From Flavicella sp963932955 (GTDB lineage: Bacteria > Bacteroidota > Bacteroidia > Flavobacteriales > Flavobacteriaceae): a stretch of 64,000 nucleotides of DNA. This document shows, piece by piece, positions 16,239 to 24,057 of this stretch (position 1 is its first letter; every line of letters begins with the position of its first letter). The stretch spans positions 62,001 through 126,000 of the forward strand of contig CAWVRK010000001.1 of NCBI GenBank assembly GCA_963932955.1, given 5' to 3'. Made by a program: the position numbers and the translations under genes. The notes beneath the pieces were generated by a model. It did not search any database. It was not told where the DNA came from and saw only the letters and a program-made list of their open reading frames with translations.

Positions 16239-17300
16239 TTAGGGCCATTCGACCTTTCCGCTGCTGTGGTCTTTAGAAGCCCCCGTCACACTTTGAAGAC
16301 AATTCGGTTTGTCCTCAAGTTTTAACAAGCCAAGCAATCCAAAGATCAGCGCTTCCTTAAACTCTACCAACTGGGAAGATGGCAGCACCAAGAAAACCTC
16401 AGTATGTGCTTGAATTCGCTCCATTAAAAAGGTGTGGTAAGCTCCCCCTCCTGTAACGAATGCTTTCGAATCCCCCAAAGAAACCAGTTCTTTGGAAACT
16501 TGAACAGCAACATGCTCGACAAAGGTGCACAACAAGTCTTCCGTACTCAATGAAAAGGAATCCATCAACGGCAAGACCTTTGAAGCGACAAATTCAAAAC
16601 CCAAGGATTTGGGGGGTGGCATACGGTAAAAAGGAACTGAATTTAGCGCGTCCAAAAGAGGTGTTGATACTTTTCCGCGAGCTGCCAATTGCCCTTTGTT
16701 GTCAAAGTCGAACCCGATTTGGTTTGCGTAAAAGTTCAAAACACTGTTTACAGGACACAGGTCGAAAGCCTTTCGCTCTCCATTTTTTTCAAAGGAAATA
16801 TTGGCAAATCCTCCCAAGTTCAGGCAATATGTGTAGTCAGAAAACAACAGGGCATCTCCGATTGGAACCAGCGGAGCTCCCTGCCCTCCCAAGGCCACAT
16901 CTTGTGTTCTAAAGTCGGCGATGACGACACAACCTGTTGTCCTTGCAATCTCTGCACCGCAACCGATTTGCAGGGTAAAATGTTTGTCAGGCTGATGAAA
17001 AATAGTGTGTCCGTGCGAAGCTATAAAGTCCACATTTGAAACCATAAATTCTTTGCGAAACTGACGTACGAGCTTTCCTAAATAACACCCATAATCCAGA
17101 TCTAACTCTTCCAATTCATGGGCGGGCCTTGAAAAAGCATCTTTTAATTTTGACAACCAGTTCTCAGGATATACGTATGTCTTGCATGCCAAAATTTCGT
17201 AGTCATACTTGGCTCCACTTGTGATTTTGGCATGGACCAAATCCACCCCGTCAAAAGAAGTCCCGGACATCATTCCAATACAATAATAGGTCTTCTCCAT
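16239..17300 (-). CDS. anmK: Anhydro-N-acetylmuramic acid kinase
   Basis: AnmK (353 aa) hydrolyses and phosphorylates 1,6-anhydro-MurNAc to MurNAc-6-phosphate in peptidoglycan recycling, in the cytoplasm. The N-terminal ATP-binding motif is GMMSGTSFDGVDLVHAKI. FIASHGHTIFHQPDKHFTLQ and IADFRTQDVALGGQGAPLVP carry the substrate and catalytic residues (the Asp of DFRTQDVA is the catalytic base region of the family). CLNLGGFANISF and AFVTGGGAYHTFLMERI complete the kinase fold. The length matches the family. The downstream end is near a gap to nhaD. Immediately upstream is a D-Ala-D-Ala dipeptidase gene on the same strand (33-nt gap), a second wall-turnover enzyme. Confidence 0.96.
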   Translation of the reverse strand: MEKTYYCIGMMSGTSFDGVDLVHAKITSGAKYDYEILACKTYVYPENWLSKLKDAFSRPAHELEELDLDYGCYLGKLVRQFRKEFMVSNVDFIASHGHTIFHQPDKHFTLQIGCGAEIARTTGCVVIADFRTQDVALGGQGAPLVPIGDALLFSDYTYCLNLGGFANISFEKNGERKAFDLCPVNSVLNFYANQIGFDFDNKGQLAARGKVSTPLLDALNSVPFYRMPPPKSLGFEFVASKVLPLMDSFSLSTEDLLCTFVEHVAVQVSKELVSLGDSKAFVTGGGAYHTFLMERIQAHTEVFLVLPSSQLVEFKEALIFGLLGLLKLEDKPNCLQSVTGASKDHSSGKVEWP

Positions 17301-17333
17301 CCTTTTAGTTCAGATTGCTGCTTGTCATCTCTT

Positions 17334-18041
17334 TTACTCTGCTATAAAATCAAAATAGGTTTCTGGAAAAGGTTCTGATTTCAAGGTGAAATGCCACCAT
17401 TCACAACAGTAAGGTTGGAAGCCATGTTTCACCATCAAAGTCCTCAACAACATCCGATGGGCGCGCTGTTTCGCGGAAATTTCTTTGGCGAATGGCCATG
17501 AAATCTGTCCAAAAAAATCATAGGGACTGCCCATGTCCAACGCTTCGAAAGTTTTCAGAGAAACCAAAGTCAAATCTAAGGTACTGCCCCTGCTATGTCC
17601 TGATTTGCTGGCGATATAATCGAGTTTGAAAAGGTCTTTTTTTGCCACGTCGGGATAAAAACGCGCTTTCATCAAAGTGTCGTCAGGAACTTTTGCCCAC
17701 AATACAAAATCGTCTACGGCTCTTTGGGGGCGGTAGGCATCAAAAATTTTGATTCCCAACTGAAATGTCTTGAGTTCTTCTTGTACCTTTTTCAATTGAT
17801 TGAGAGCCTCCGTTGTCAACACCGCCTTCAACGAAACATAACCAGCAATAGGCCGACCGATAAAATTATCAGTTCCGTAATAACGAAGGTCTAATACCGT
17901 CGAAGGGATTACTTCCTGAACCTCGGAGAAAGTAACGGGCAAGGCGTTCCTCTGTCCAAAGGAGAAAAATCCCACAAGAAATATAAAATGGAAATAAAAT
18001 TTCACTGTATTGAATATTTTTATCCGCATGTCTTCATCCAC
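17334..18041 (-). CDS. D-alanyl-D-alanine dipeptidase (VanX/DdpX family), exported
   Basis: A 235-aa zinc metallopeptidase of the M15D (VanX) family that hydrolyses D-Ala-D-Ala. A signal peptide is visible (FYFHFIFLVGFFSFG, residues about 16-30), so it should act in the periplasm. Motifs: FDAYRPQRAV (conserved Arg), the zinc site SGHSRGSTLDLTL (His and Asp), and the C-terminal YCCEWWHFTLKSE with Glu base and third zinc ligand His. The start could also be the ATG at 18029 (MRIKIFNT). In this context, next to anmK, the role is probably wall-peptide recycling, not glycopeptide resistance; no vanH, vanA or sensor genes are present. Confidence 0.92.
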   Translation of the reverse strand: MDEDMRIKIFNTVKFYFHFIFLVGFFSFGQRNALPVTFSEVQEVIPSTVLDLRYYGTDNFIGRPIAGYVSLKAVLTTEALNQLKKVQEELKTFQLGIKIFDAYRPQRAVDDFVLWAKVPDDTLMKARFYPDVAKKDLFKLDYIASKSGHSRGSTLDLTLVSLKTFEALDMGSPYDFFGQISWPFAKEISAKQRAHRMLLRTLMVKHGFQPYCCEWWHFTLKSEPFPETYFDFIAE

Positions 18042-18074
18042 TAAAAAATAAAATTCCGAACTCGTGTAAATAAC

Positions 18075-18082
18075 TATCTTTG
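18075..18082 (+). promoter_or_regulatory. Candidate -7 element (TATCTTTG) for the DUF1456 gene
   Basis: A perfect TAnnTTTG match, 19 nt before the ATG at 18102, lies in the divergent gap with the dipeptidase gene. No clear TTG -33 box was seen. Confidence 0.45.
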
Positions 18083-18101
18083 TAAAGATAAAAAAACATT
18101 T

Positions 18102-18347
18102 ATGACAAATAATGACATCCTAAAAAAATTGCGTGTTGCTTTACAATTAAGAGACACTGACATCGTTGCTATCATGGAGTTGGTGGATTTTAAAGTCACC
18201 AAAAGTGAAATCAATGCCTTGTACAGAAATGAAGAACACCCGAAGTACATGGAGTGCAAGGACCAGTTTTTAAGAAATTTTCTCAATGGACTAATTATTC
18301 ACAAAAGAGGCCAGCTTCCACCCAAAAGTGAAAGTCAAAAAAAGTAA
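18102..18347 (+). CDS. DUF1456 (YehS-like) protein, single-repeat form
   Basis: A small cytoplasmic protein (81 aa) of unknown function. MTNNDILKKLRVALQLRDTD, then VDFKVTKSEINALYR, then CKDQFLRNFLNGLIIHKRG is one DUF1456 repeat. E. coli YehS (about 156 aa, recalled) carries two such repeats, so this is a half-length version resembling the second one. The C-terminus is short and charged (LPPKSESQKK). It opens a plus-strand run with DUF4177 and HAD genes. No function can be assigned. Confidence 0.85.
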   Translation: MTNNDILKKLRVALQLRDTDIVAIMELVDFKVTKSEINALYRNEEHPKYMECKDQFLRNFLNGLIIHKRGQLPPKSESQKK

Positions 18348-18412
18348 GTCAACAGAAACAGCAGAATCCCACGATTTTAATGAGGAAATTCAAAAGTATA
18401 AAAACCACAGCC

Positions 18413-18580
18413 ATGAAAGAATACAAGTTTATCAAACAAAAATCGACTCCTATTAAAAAAGACATTGATTTCGAAGCCTTGCTCAACAGCTATGCCAAAA
18501 CAGGATGGCAGGTCGTCAATACTTTTGTCCACAGAGGAGTCGTAAAAGCAGTTTTGGAAAGAGATAAAAAGGAAGCCTAA
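18413..18580 (+). CDS. DUF4177 domain-containing protein
   Basis: A 55-aa protein: MKEYKFIKQKSTPIKKDIDF, then EALLNSYAKTGWQVVNTFVH and RGVVKAVLERDK. This is a nearly complete DUF4177 domain of unknown function, predicted as a small alpha/beta cytoplasmic protein. The ATG at 18413 is preferred over one 11 codons upstream because the domain begins exactly at MKEYKF. Its stop overlaps the next start as TAATG, so it is translationally coupled to the HAD phosphatase. Confidence 0.85.
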   Translation: MKEYKFIKQKSTPIKKDIDFEALLNSYAKTGWQVVNTFVHRGVVKAVLERDKKEA

Positions 18581-19392
18581 TGAGTTTGAAAATTGCGTTC
18601 ACCGACATTGACGGGACCTTGCTAAACAAAGAGAGAATTCCTTCCAAAGCATTGAAAAATGAGGTCGGTCGGCTCTCAAAGAAAAACATTCCTTTTGTGT
18701 TGATTTCTTCAAGAATGCCGAGTGCCATGCACCACATTCAAGAGGATCTTCAAATCAAAAATACACCCCTGATTTGTTACAACGGAGGGCTTGTGTTGGT
18801 GGGTGGAAAAAATGTGCACTCTACAGAAATCCCGATTGAGATTGTAACAATCATCGCGGAGTTGAATGCAGAAAAACGTTTCCACATCAGCCTTTACCAC
18901 CAAGACGAATGGTTTGTAGAAGAAATGGACTTTTGGGCGAAAAGAGAAGCGCACAACACCAAAGTCAGCCCTCAAGTAAAGTCGACTGAAAAGGTACTAG
19001 AAGACTGGAAACAAGAAAAAAAAGGGGCCCATAAAATCATGTGTATGGGTGACAAAGAGGAACTGGACTTCGTGATGGAAGTCCTACAAAAGACACATAG
19101 AGACCAGCTGCATTTGTACCGTTCGAAGGACACCTATATTGAAATTGCCAACAAGGAAATTTCCAAATTGACAGGCATCAAGACTTTGCTCGAAAACAGC
19201 TATCCAAAATTATCGCTGACCAACTGCATTGCTTTTGGAGACAATTACAATGATATTGAAATGTTGATGGCGGTAAAAGTTGGCGTAGCCGTTCAAAATG
19301 CCAAAGAGGAAGTTTTGGCTATCGCAGATGACGTGACAGACAGCAACCACAATGACGGCGTCGCGAAAAGCCTTCAAAAACATATTGATTAA
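18580..19392 (+). CDS. Cof-type HAD-IIB family hydrolase
   Basis: A 270-aa cytoplasmic phosphatase. Motif I is FTDIDGTLLN (nucleophile D8, acid/base D10), motif II is VLISSRMPS, a Lys in the LTGIKTLLE region is motif III, and motif IV is FGDNYNDIEML. The C2B cap lies between about residues 85 and 190. The substrate is probably a small phosphorylated metabolite such as a sugar phosphate or flavin phosphate, but HAD-IIB members cannot be assigned from sequence. It overlaps the DUF4177 stop by one base. The DUF4369 lipoprotein gene follows 38 nt later. Confidence 0.93.
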   Translation: MSLKIAFTDIDGTLLNKERIPSKALKNEVGRLSKKNIPFVLISSRMPSAMHHIQEDLQIKNTPLICYNGGLVLVGGKNVHSTEIPIEIVTIIAELNAEKRFHISLYHQDEWFVEEMDFWAKREAHNTKVSPQVKSTEKVLEDWKQEKKGAHKIMCMGDKEELDFVMEVLQKTHRDQLHLYRSKDTYIEIANKEISKLTGIKTLLENSYPKLSLTNCIAFGDNYNDIEMLMAVKVGVAVQNAKEEVLAIADDVTDSNHNDGVAKSLQKHID

Positions 19393-19430
19393 TCTGCTTG
19401 TTGATTCCCAAATCTCCTAAATCAAACTCC

Positions 19431-20135
19431 ATGATAAAAAATACTTTTGTCCTTGCTTTTAGCTTCCTGATTCTAGCCGGATGTTCTAAAAAAACAGGAG
19501 TTGAAATGTACCTTAGCGGCGAAGTTTACGGTCTTAAAAAAGGCACGCTCTACCTTGAAAAAATAAAAGACGGGCGCTATTCCAAACTGGATTCCTTCGC
19601 CGTCCAAGACAATGGGAAGTTTGAACTTAATTCCACAGAAGAAAGTGGAGAGATGCACTTTTTATCTCTTGACAGACAGGAAGACAAAACAATCTCTTTT
19701 TTTGGAGAAAACAGCCACATCACAATCAATACCAATTTGGAAAAATTTGTTTTACAAGCCAAAATTTCTGGATCCAAAAACGATGAAAAATGGAGAAGCT
19801 ACATCAATATGACCTCTAAATTTCAAAATCAAAATTTAGAAATTATCAAAGCCAACTTTGAGGCACAAAGAGACAAAGACGAAAGGAAAATGGATTCCTT
19901 GTCCAAAAAATCAGCACAATGGCTCAAAAGAAAATACCTCTACACAACGAATTTCGCCATTTCAAATAGCGATTCCGAAGTTGCCCCATATTTGGCATTG
20001 ACAGCACTCACTGATGCGAACATTCAATTGTTGGACACAATTCAAAAATCCTTGAGTGACCGGGTAAAAATATCCGCCTACGGAAAAGAGCTGAATGCTT
20101 TTCTCAAGACGATCAGAGAAAACGAACAAGACTAA
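19431..20135 (+). CDS. DUF4369 domain-containing lipoprotein
   Basis: A 234-aa exported lipoprotein. MIKNTFVLAFSFLILAGCSK is a signal peptide with lipobox LAGC, so residue 18 would be the acylated Cys. Residues about 25-125 match DUF4369 (YLSGEVYGLKKGTLYLEKIK, then DSFAVQDNGKFELNS), a beta-sandwich often found at the N-terminus of Bacteroidota thioredoxin-like lipoproteins. Here no thioredoxin domain follows; residues 130-234 form a charged helical region without a CxxC. The ATG 19431 is chosen because the longer frame would bury the signal peptide. Function unknown. Confidence 0.86.
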   Translation: MIKNTFVLAFSFLILAGCSKKTGVEMYLSGEVYGLKKGTLYLEKIKDGRYSKLDSFAVQDNGKFELNSTEESGEMHFLSLDRQEDKTISFFGENSHITINTNLEKFVLQAKISGSKNDEKWRSYINMTSKFQNQNLEIIKANFEAQRDKDERKMDSLSKKSAQWLKRKYLYTTNFAISNSDSEVAPYLALTALTDANIQLLDTIQKSLSDRVKISAYGKELNAFLKTIRENEQD

Positions 20136-20183
20136 GCTCACTTTATTGAACTTTTAAAACAAGAGAGTTTCCTTTAGAAACCC

Positions 20184-20191
20184 TAAATTTG
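20184..20191 (+). promoter_or_regulatory. Candidate -7 element (TAAATTTG) for rbfA
   Basis: A perfect TAnnTTTG match ends 4 nt before the rbfA ATG, implying a nearly leaderless transcript if used. No -33 box was found at normal spacing. Confidence 0.4.
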
Positions 20192-20195
20192 CAGC

Positions 20196-20591
20196 ATGGA
20201 AGAAACAAACAGACAAAAGAAAATTGCAGGAGTCATCCAAAAAGATTTGGCAGACGTCCTTCAAGGAGCTGCACAAGGCGGCATGAAAGGAGTGATCATC
20301 TCCGTTACCAAAGTGAGTGTCACGACCGATTTGAGCCAAGCAAAAGTGTATTTGAGCATTTTTCCATCCGACAAAAGAAGCGATTTGGTGGCAGGAATAG
20401 AGGGCAACAAAACAAAGATTCGCCATGAATTGGCTCAACGAACAAAACACCAATTGAGAAGAGTTCCCAACCTGTCTTTTTTCGGAGACGATTCTTTGGA
20501 CTATATCGAAACCCTTGACGCCTCTTTGCGAGGTGAAGACACAAACCCTATCAAGAATCCTGAAATTTTACCCAAAAGGAAAACGAACTAA
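20196..20591 (+). CDS. rbfA: 30S ribosome-binding factor RbfA
   Basis: RbfA (131 aa) binds the 30S subunit and assists late maturation of 16S rRNA. The sequence begins METNRQ-like (MEETNRQKKIAGVIQKDLAD), and continues with the KH-like core GVIISVTKVSVTTDLSQAKV, YLSIFP, and the late helix IRHELAQRTKHQLRRVPNLS that carries the KH-type variant motif, then FFGDDSLDYIETLD. The length is normal. The next gene begins 2 nt after the stop (GTG), so the two are cotranscribed. Confidence 0.95.
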   Translation: MEETNRQKKIAGVIQKDLADVLQGAAQGGMKGVIISVTKVSVTTDLSQAKVYLSIFPSDKRSDLVAGIEGNKTKIRHELAQRTKHQLRRVPNLSFFGDDSLDYIETLDASLRGEDTNPIKNPEILPKRKTN

Positions 20592-20593
20592 GC

Positions 20594-21790
20594 GTGAACT
20601 TTTCACTGTACATAGCCAAGCGGTACTTGTTTTCCAAAAACAGTAACAATGCGATCAACATCATCAGCAGCATTGCCACCTTGGGCGTGATCGGCGGTTC
20701 TTTGGCATTGCTATTGGTGCTCTCTGTTTTTTCAGGACTCAAAAGCTTTAGCGGTCAATTTTTAAAAGCGACAGACCCTGACATTCGAATTGAAGCCGTC
20801 CATGGGAAATCCTTTTTTTACACGGATTCTCTCGCCAAAATCATCGAGGGAACCACAGCTGTGATCGCGCATTCCAAAACCATCGAGGAAAGGGCTTATT
20901 TCAATTACAATAAAAAAGAACTCATTGCCTATGTCAAGGGGGTTGACAGCAACTACACCCAGGTAGTCAAGATGGATACTTTGATTTACATGGGCCATTG
21001 GATTTCATTTGACCAACAAAGCGCAGTGGTTGGGAACGGAATTGCGAGAAAACTTTCTTTGGGGATTTTAAACTACGGAGAACCACTGCAAATTTATGTC
21101 CCAAAACCCGGAAAAAAATACAGTACCCTTCTCAAGAACACCTTTAATCGCATACATGCACAGGCACTTGGGGTGTATTCCATCTCCCAAGAATTGGACG
21201 ACAAATACGTATACATCCCCCTTGACCTCTGTCAAGAATTACTGAATTACCAAAGCAATCAAATACGAAGCATAGACCTCAAAACAACAAAAGAAGGGAA
21301 TGCTCAAGCCATTGCTTCTTTAAAAAAAGCGTTGGGAGACCGTTTCAAAGTCAGTTCACAAGAAGAATTGAATGCTGTCTTTTACAAAATTTTAAACACT
21401 GAAAAACTGGTTGCTTATTTGATTTTTACCTTGGTCTTGGTCCTTGCAGTTTTCAATGTCATCGGCTCAATCATCATGATGATTTTGGATAAAAAAGGCA
21501 ATTTAAAGACCTTGTACAATTTAGGGGCATCGGTCAGAGAAATAAAGCAGATTTTTGTGTTGCAAGGTTTCCTAATGACCCTACTTGGCTTGGTGGTTGG
21601 AACTTCTTTGGGCATCCTCATCATCGCTTTGCAAAACAAATTTGAATGGTTTATGATCACTGAAACGATTGCTTACCCAATCGAACTCAAGGGATCCAAC
21701 CTCCTACTCGTATGGGGGACCATCAGTGTATTGGGTTATGCCGCGGCCAAAATTGCCAGCAGTAGAATTTCAAAAGTTTTGGTGGTCTGA
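20594..21790 (+). CDS. FtsX-like ABC transporter permease (LolC/LolE type)
   Basis: A 398-aa inner-membrane permease. An N-terminal transmembrane helix (residues about 18-50: NIISSIATLGVIGGSLALLLVLSVFSGL region) precedes a large periplasmic MacB-like domain (about 55-265). Three C-terminal helices follow, containing LIFTLVLVLAVFNVIGSIIM, GFLMTLLGLVVGTSLGILII and LLVWGTISVLGYAAAKI. This matches LolC/LolE, which extract lipoproteins from the inner membrane together with the LolD ATPase. lolD is not adjacent. The start is GTG, 2 nt after the rbfA stop. Assignment to Lol rather than another FtsX family member is likely but not certain. Confidence 0.87.
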   Translation: MNFSLYIAKRYLFSKNSNNAINIISSIATLGVIGGSLALLLVLSVFSGLKSFSGQFLKATDPDIRIEAVHGKSFFYTDSLAKIIEGTTAVIAHSKTIEERAYFNYNKKELIAYVKGVDSNYTQVVKMDTLIYMGHWISFDQQSAVVGNGIARKLSLGILNYGEPLQIYVPKPGKKYSTLLKNTFNRIHAQALGVYSISQELDDKYVYIPLDLCQELLNYQSNQIRSIDLKTTKEGNAQAIASLKKALGDRFKVSSQEELNAVFYKILNTEKLVAYLIFTLVLVLAVFNVIGSIIMMILDKKGNLKTLYNLGASVREIKQIFVLQGFLMTLLGLVVGTSLGILIIALQNKFEWFMITETIAYPIELKGSNLLLVWGTISVLGYAAAKIASSRISKVLVV

Positions 21791-21847
21791 CTCCAAAAAC
21801 AAGCAGCTCTTTTAGGTGAAAAAACACAGACAAGCAGTTGCCTTTTT

Positions 21848-22843
21848 CTATGCAAAGGTATGATCACCAAATTTGGACAACACCTCATCAAAAGTAGCAT
21901 ACATTTCTTCAGCTGAATTTGAAGTGACCATTTTCATACGGTATTCCTTAAAATTGGGAATCCCCTTGAAATAGGTTCCATAATGCCTTCGAGTTTCCAA
22001 GACACCTAGAATTTCTTTTTCCTTCCAAGCGATTTCCATTTCCAAATGACGTTTTGCAATGGCAACACGTTCTGCAATGGTGATGGGCGCCATATGAGTA
22101 CCTGTCTCAAAAAAGTGTTTTACCTGCTTGAAAAACCACGGGTTTCCGATACTTGCTCTTCCAATCATCGCACCGTCCAAACCGTATTCATCTCGCATCT
22201 TTACAGCGGCTTCCGGTGTGTTGACATCTCCATTTCCAAAAACGGGAATGTGCATTCTGGAATTGTTTTTCACAGCTGAAATCGGTGTCCAGTCGGCGTC
22301 ACCTTTGTACATTTGGGCCCGGGTTCTTCCGTGAATTGAAATCGCTTTGCAACCCACATCTTGCAAGCGTTCTGCTACTTCCACAATTCGTATCGAACTT
22401 TCATCCCAACCCAAACGTGTTTTTACAGTGATGGGCAAATGGGTGTGCTTGACCATGGCTGCTGTCAAAGCTACCATCATGTCGATGTCTTTTAGAATCC
22501 CCGCACCGGCACCTTTGCTCACCACTTTTTTGACAGGACAACCAAAATTGATGTCTATGATGTCTGGCTTGGATTGCTCCACAATTTCAACAGTACGCAA
22601 CATGGATTCCAAATTGGCTCCAAAAATCTGAATGCCAACAGGGCGTTCTTTTTCGTAAATATCCAATTTTTTGACACTTTTGGCAGCGTCGCGAATCAAG
22701 CCTTCGGAAGAAATAAATTCTGTATACACGACGTCTGCTCCTTGTTCTTTGCACAAAGCTCGAAAAGGAGGGTCGCTGACATCCTCCATAGGTGCTAACA
22801 AAAGCGGGAAATCGTTCAATTCTATGTCGCCAATTTTTACCAA
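21848..22843 (-). CDS. dusB: tRNA dihydrouridine synthase DusB
   Basis: DusB (331 aa from this start) is an FMN enzyme that reduces uridines in the tRNA D-loop. Motifs: LLAPMEDVSDPPFRALCKEQ, DIINFGCPVKKVV-like (DINFGCPVKKVVSKGAGAGI, with the catalytic Cys of GCP), PITVKTRLGWDE, AISIHGRTRAQMYKG, GNGDV and GAMIGRASIGNPWFF. I start at TTG 22843 (VKIGDIELNDF), where DusB homologues begin. A TTG start nine codons upstream overlaps a perfect TAnnTTTG promoter element and so would probably not be in the mRNA. Confidence 0.94.
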   Translation of the reverse strand: MVKIGDIELNDFPLLLAPMEDVSDPPFRALCKEQGADVVYTEFISSEGLIRDAAKSVKKLDIYEKERPVGIQIFGANLESMLRTVEIVEQSKPDIIDINFGCPVKKVVSKGAGAGILKDIDMMVALTAAMVKHTHLPITVKTRLGWDESSIRIVEVAERLQDVGCKAISIHGRTRAQMYKGDADWTPISAVKNNSRMHIPVFGNGDVNTPEAAVKMRDEYGLDGAMIGRASIGNPWFFKQVKHFFETGTHMAPITIAERVAIAKRHLEMEIAWKEKEILGVLETRRHYGTYFKGIPNFKEYRMKMVTSNSAEEMYATFDEVLSKFGDHTFA

Positions 22844-22867
22844 ACCATTCTTGTTTTTAAGAAGCCA

Positions 22868-22875
22868 CAAAGATA
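22868..22875 (-). promoter_or_regulatory. Candidate -7 element (TATCTTTG) for dusB
   Basis: On the minus strand TATCTTTG perfectly matches TAnnTTTG. A TTTTG lies 16 nt further upstream, slightly close for a -33 box. The element decides against the longest possible dusB start. Confidence 0.5.
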
Positions 22876-22944
22876 CAAATAAAAGTCATGTCAAAAGCAT
22901 GCTTAATTCTACAGATAATTGTATTTTGAATCCTAAAAAAACAC

Positions 22945-23931
22945 ATGCCGTCAACAAACACCTACAACTGGGCGATTCTCGGATGTGGAAAAATCGCAAG
23001 AAAATTCTCTTCTGACTTACAACTCTTAGACAAAGCTGTTCTGTATGCATGTGCGGCGCGCAATTTTGAAAAAGCACAAAAATTCTCAAAAGAACAAGGC
23101 TTTCAAAAAGCCTACGGTTCTTATCATGAGATGGTCAAAGACCCCGAAATTGATATTGTCTACATTGCCACACCTCATTCCCACCATAAGGAACACACCT
23201 TGTTGTGTTTGAAACACCACAAGGCAGTCCTCTGCGAAAAAGCATTTGCCATCAATGCGAAAGAAGTGCAGCAAATGATCGCCGCTGCGAAGAAACACAA
23301 CACCTTTTTGATGGAGGCTTTTTGGACACGTTTCAACCCTACATTCCAAAAAGTATTGGAAATCATAGCCTCCAAAAAACTAGGGGAACTGATTTGTGTC
23401 AAATCTGATTTTATGTTCCATCCTCCCTTCGATCCCAAAAGCCGTTTGTTCGACCTCTCCATTGGAGGAGGTTCTTTGTTGGACATCGGAATTTACCCCG
23501 TCTTTACAGCAATGATGACTTTGGGAACTCCAGAAAAAATCAGCTGTGATGTGACTTACAGCCCAACAGGATCGGACGAAAGTCTTCGAATGTGGTTCCA
23601 ATACCCAGACCATAAAACAGCTGTTTTGGCTTCCAGTTTTGCCTGCGAATCTTTGAACGAGAGTGAATTTTCTTTTGAAAAAGGCAGCGTTCGGATTTCA
23701 AGAGAAAACGAACGCCCTTTGGTCCTGAACAAAAAAGGACAACTCGAAGAAATTTTTATAGACAATGGCAACGGTATCGGATATCAATTTGAAGCTGCCC
23801 ATGTGATGGAGTGCCTGGACAAAGAGCTCAAAGAAAGTCCCGACTTGCCGCTGTCTTTTAGTTTGGAATTGATCCAACTGCTGGACCGAATTCGAGCAAA
23901 AGCAAAAATTGTATACCCGAATCACGATTGA
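22945..23931 (+). CDS. Gfo/Idh/MocA family NAD(P)-dependent oxidoreductase
   Basis: A 328-aa dehydrogenase. The N-terminal Rossmann fold begins WAILGCGKIARKF (residues 9-21). The family motif LCEKAFAINAKE (E-K-P-x position, here E-K-A) is at about residues 92-103, with the preceding YIATPHSHHKEHTLLCLKH. The C-terminal substrate domain includes MEAFWTRFNPTF and GGSLLDIGIYPVFTAM, as in trans-1,2-dihydrobenzene-diol dehydrogenase-like members. The Lys of EKA is the usual catalytic Lys. The substrate is probably a sugar or polyol but cannot be specified. It stands alone between divergent dusB and lepA. Confidence 0.93.
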   Translation: MPSTNTYNWAILGCGKIARKFSSDLQLLDKAVLYACAARNFEKAQKFSKEQGFQKAYGSYHEMVKDPEIDIVYIATPHSHHKEHTLLCLKHHKAVLCEKAFAINAKEVQQMIAAAKKHNTFLMEAFWTRFNPTFQKVLEIIASKKLGELICVKSDFMFHPPFDPKSRLFDLSIGGGSLLDIGIYPVFTAMMTLGTPEKISCDVTYSPTGSDESLRMWFQYPDHKTAVLASSFACESLNESEFSFEKGSVRISRENERPLVLNKKGQLEEIFIDNGNGIGYQFEAAHVMECLDKELKESPDLPLSFSLELIQLLDRIRAKAKIVYPNHD

Positions 23932-24021
23932 ATTTCAAAGCCGCTAAAAGGATTTCAAAAAAAAGATTTTTTTCAACTGTTTTATTTCAAAATCCGCTCA
24001 AATCTTTGCCCCAAAAAAAAC

Positions 24022-24029
24022 TATCTTTG
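24022..24029 (+). promoter_or_regulatory. Candidate -7 element (TATCTTTG) for lepA
   Basis: A perfect TAnnTTTG match, 28 nt before the lepA ATG. No clear -33 box. Confidence 0.45.
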
Positions 24030-24057
24030 CCTCGCACGAGAAGAAAGAAACTACGAA

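Noticed and set aside
17334..18041. Glycopeptide-resistance locus suggested by VanX and by the VanZ-like gene at 48.8 kb
   Set aside because: The two genes are 31 kb apart and no vanH, vanA, vanR or vanS is present. Both families have common chromosomal members unrelated to resistance.
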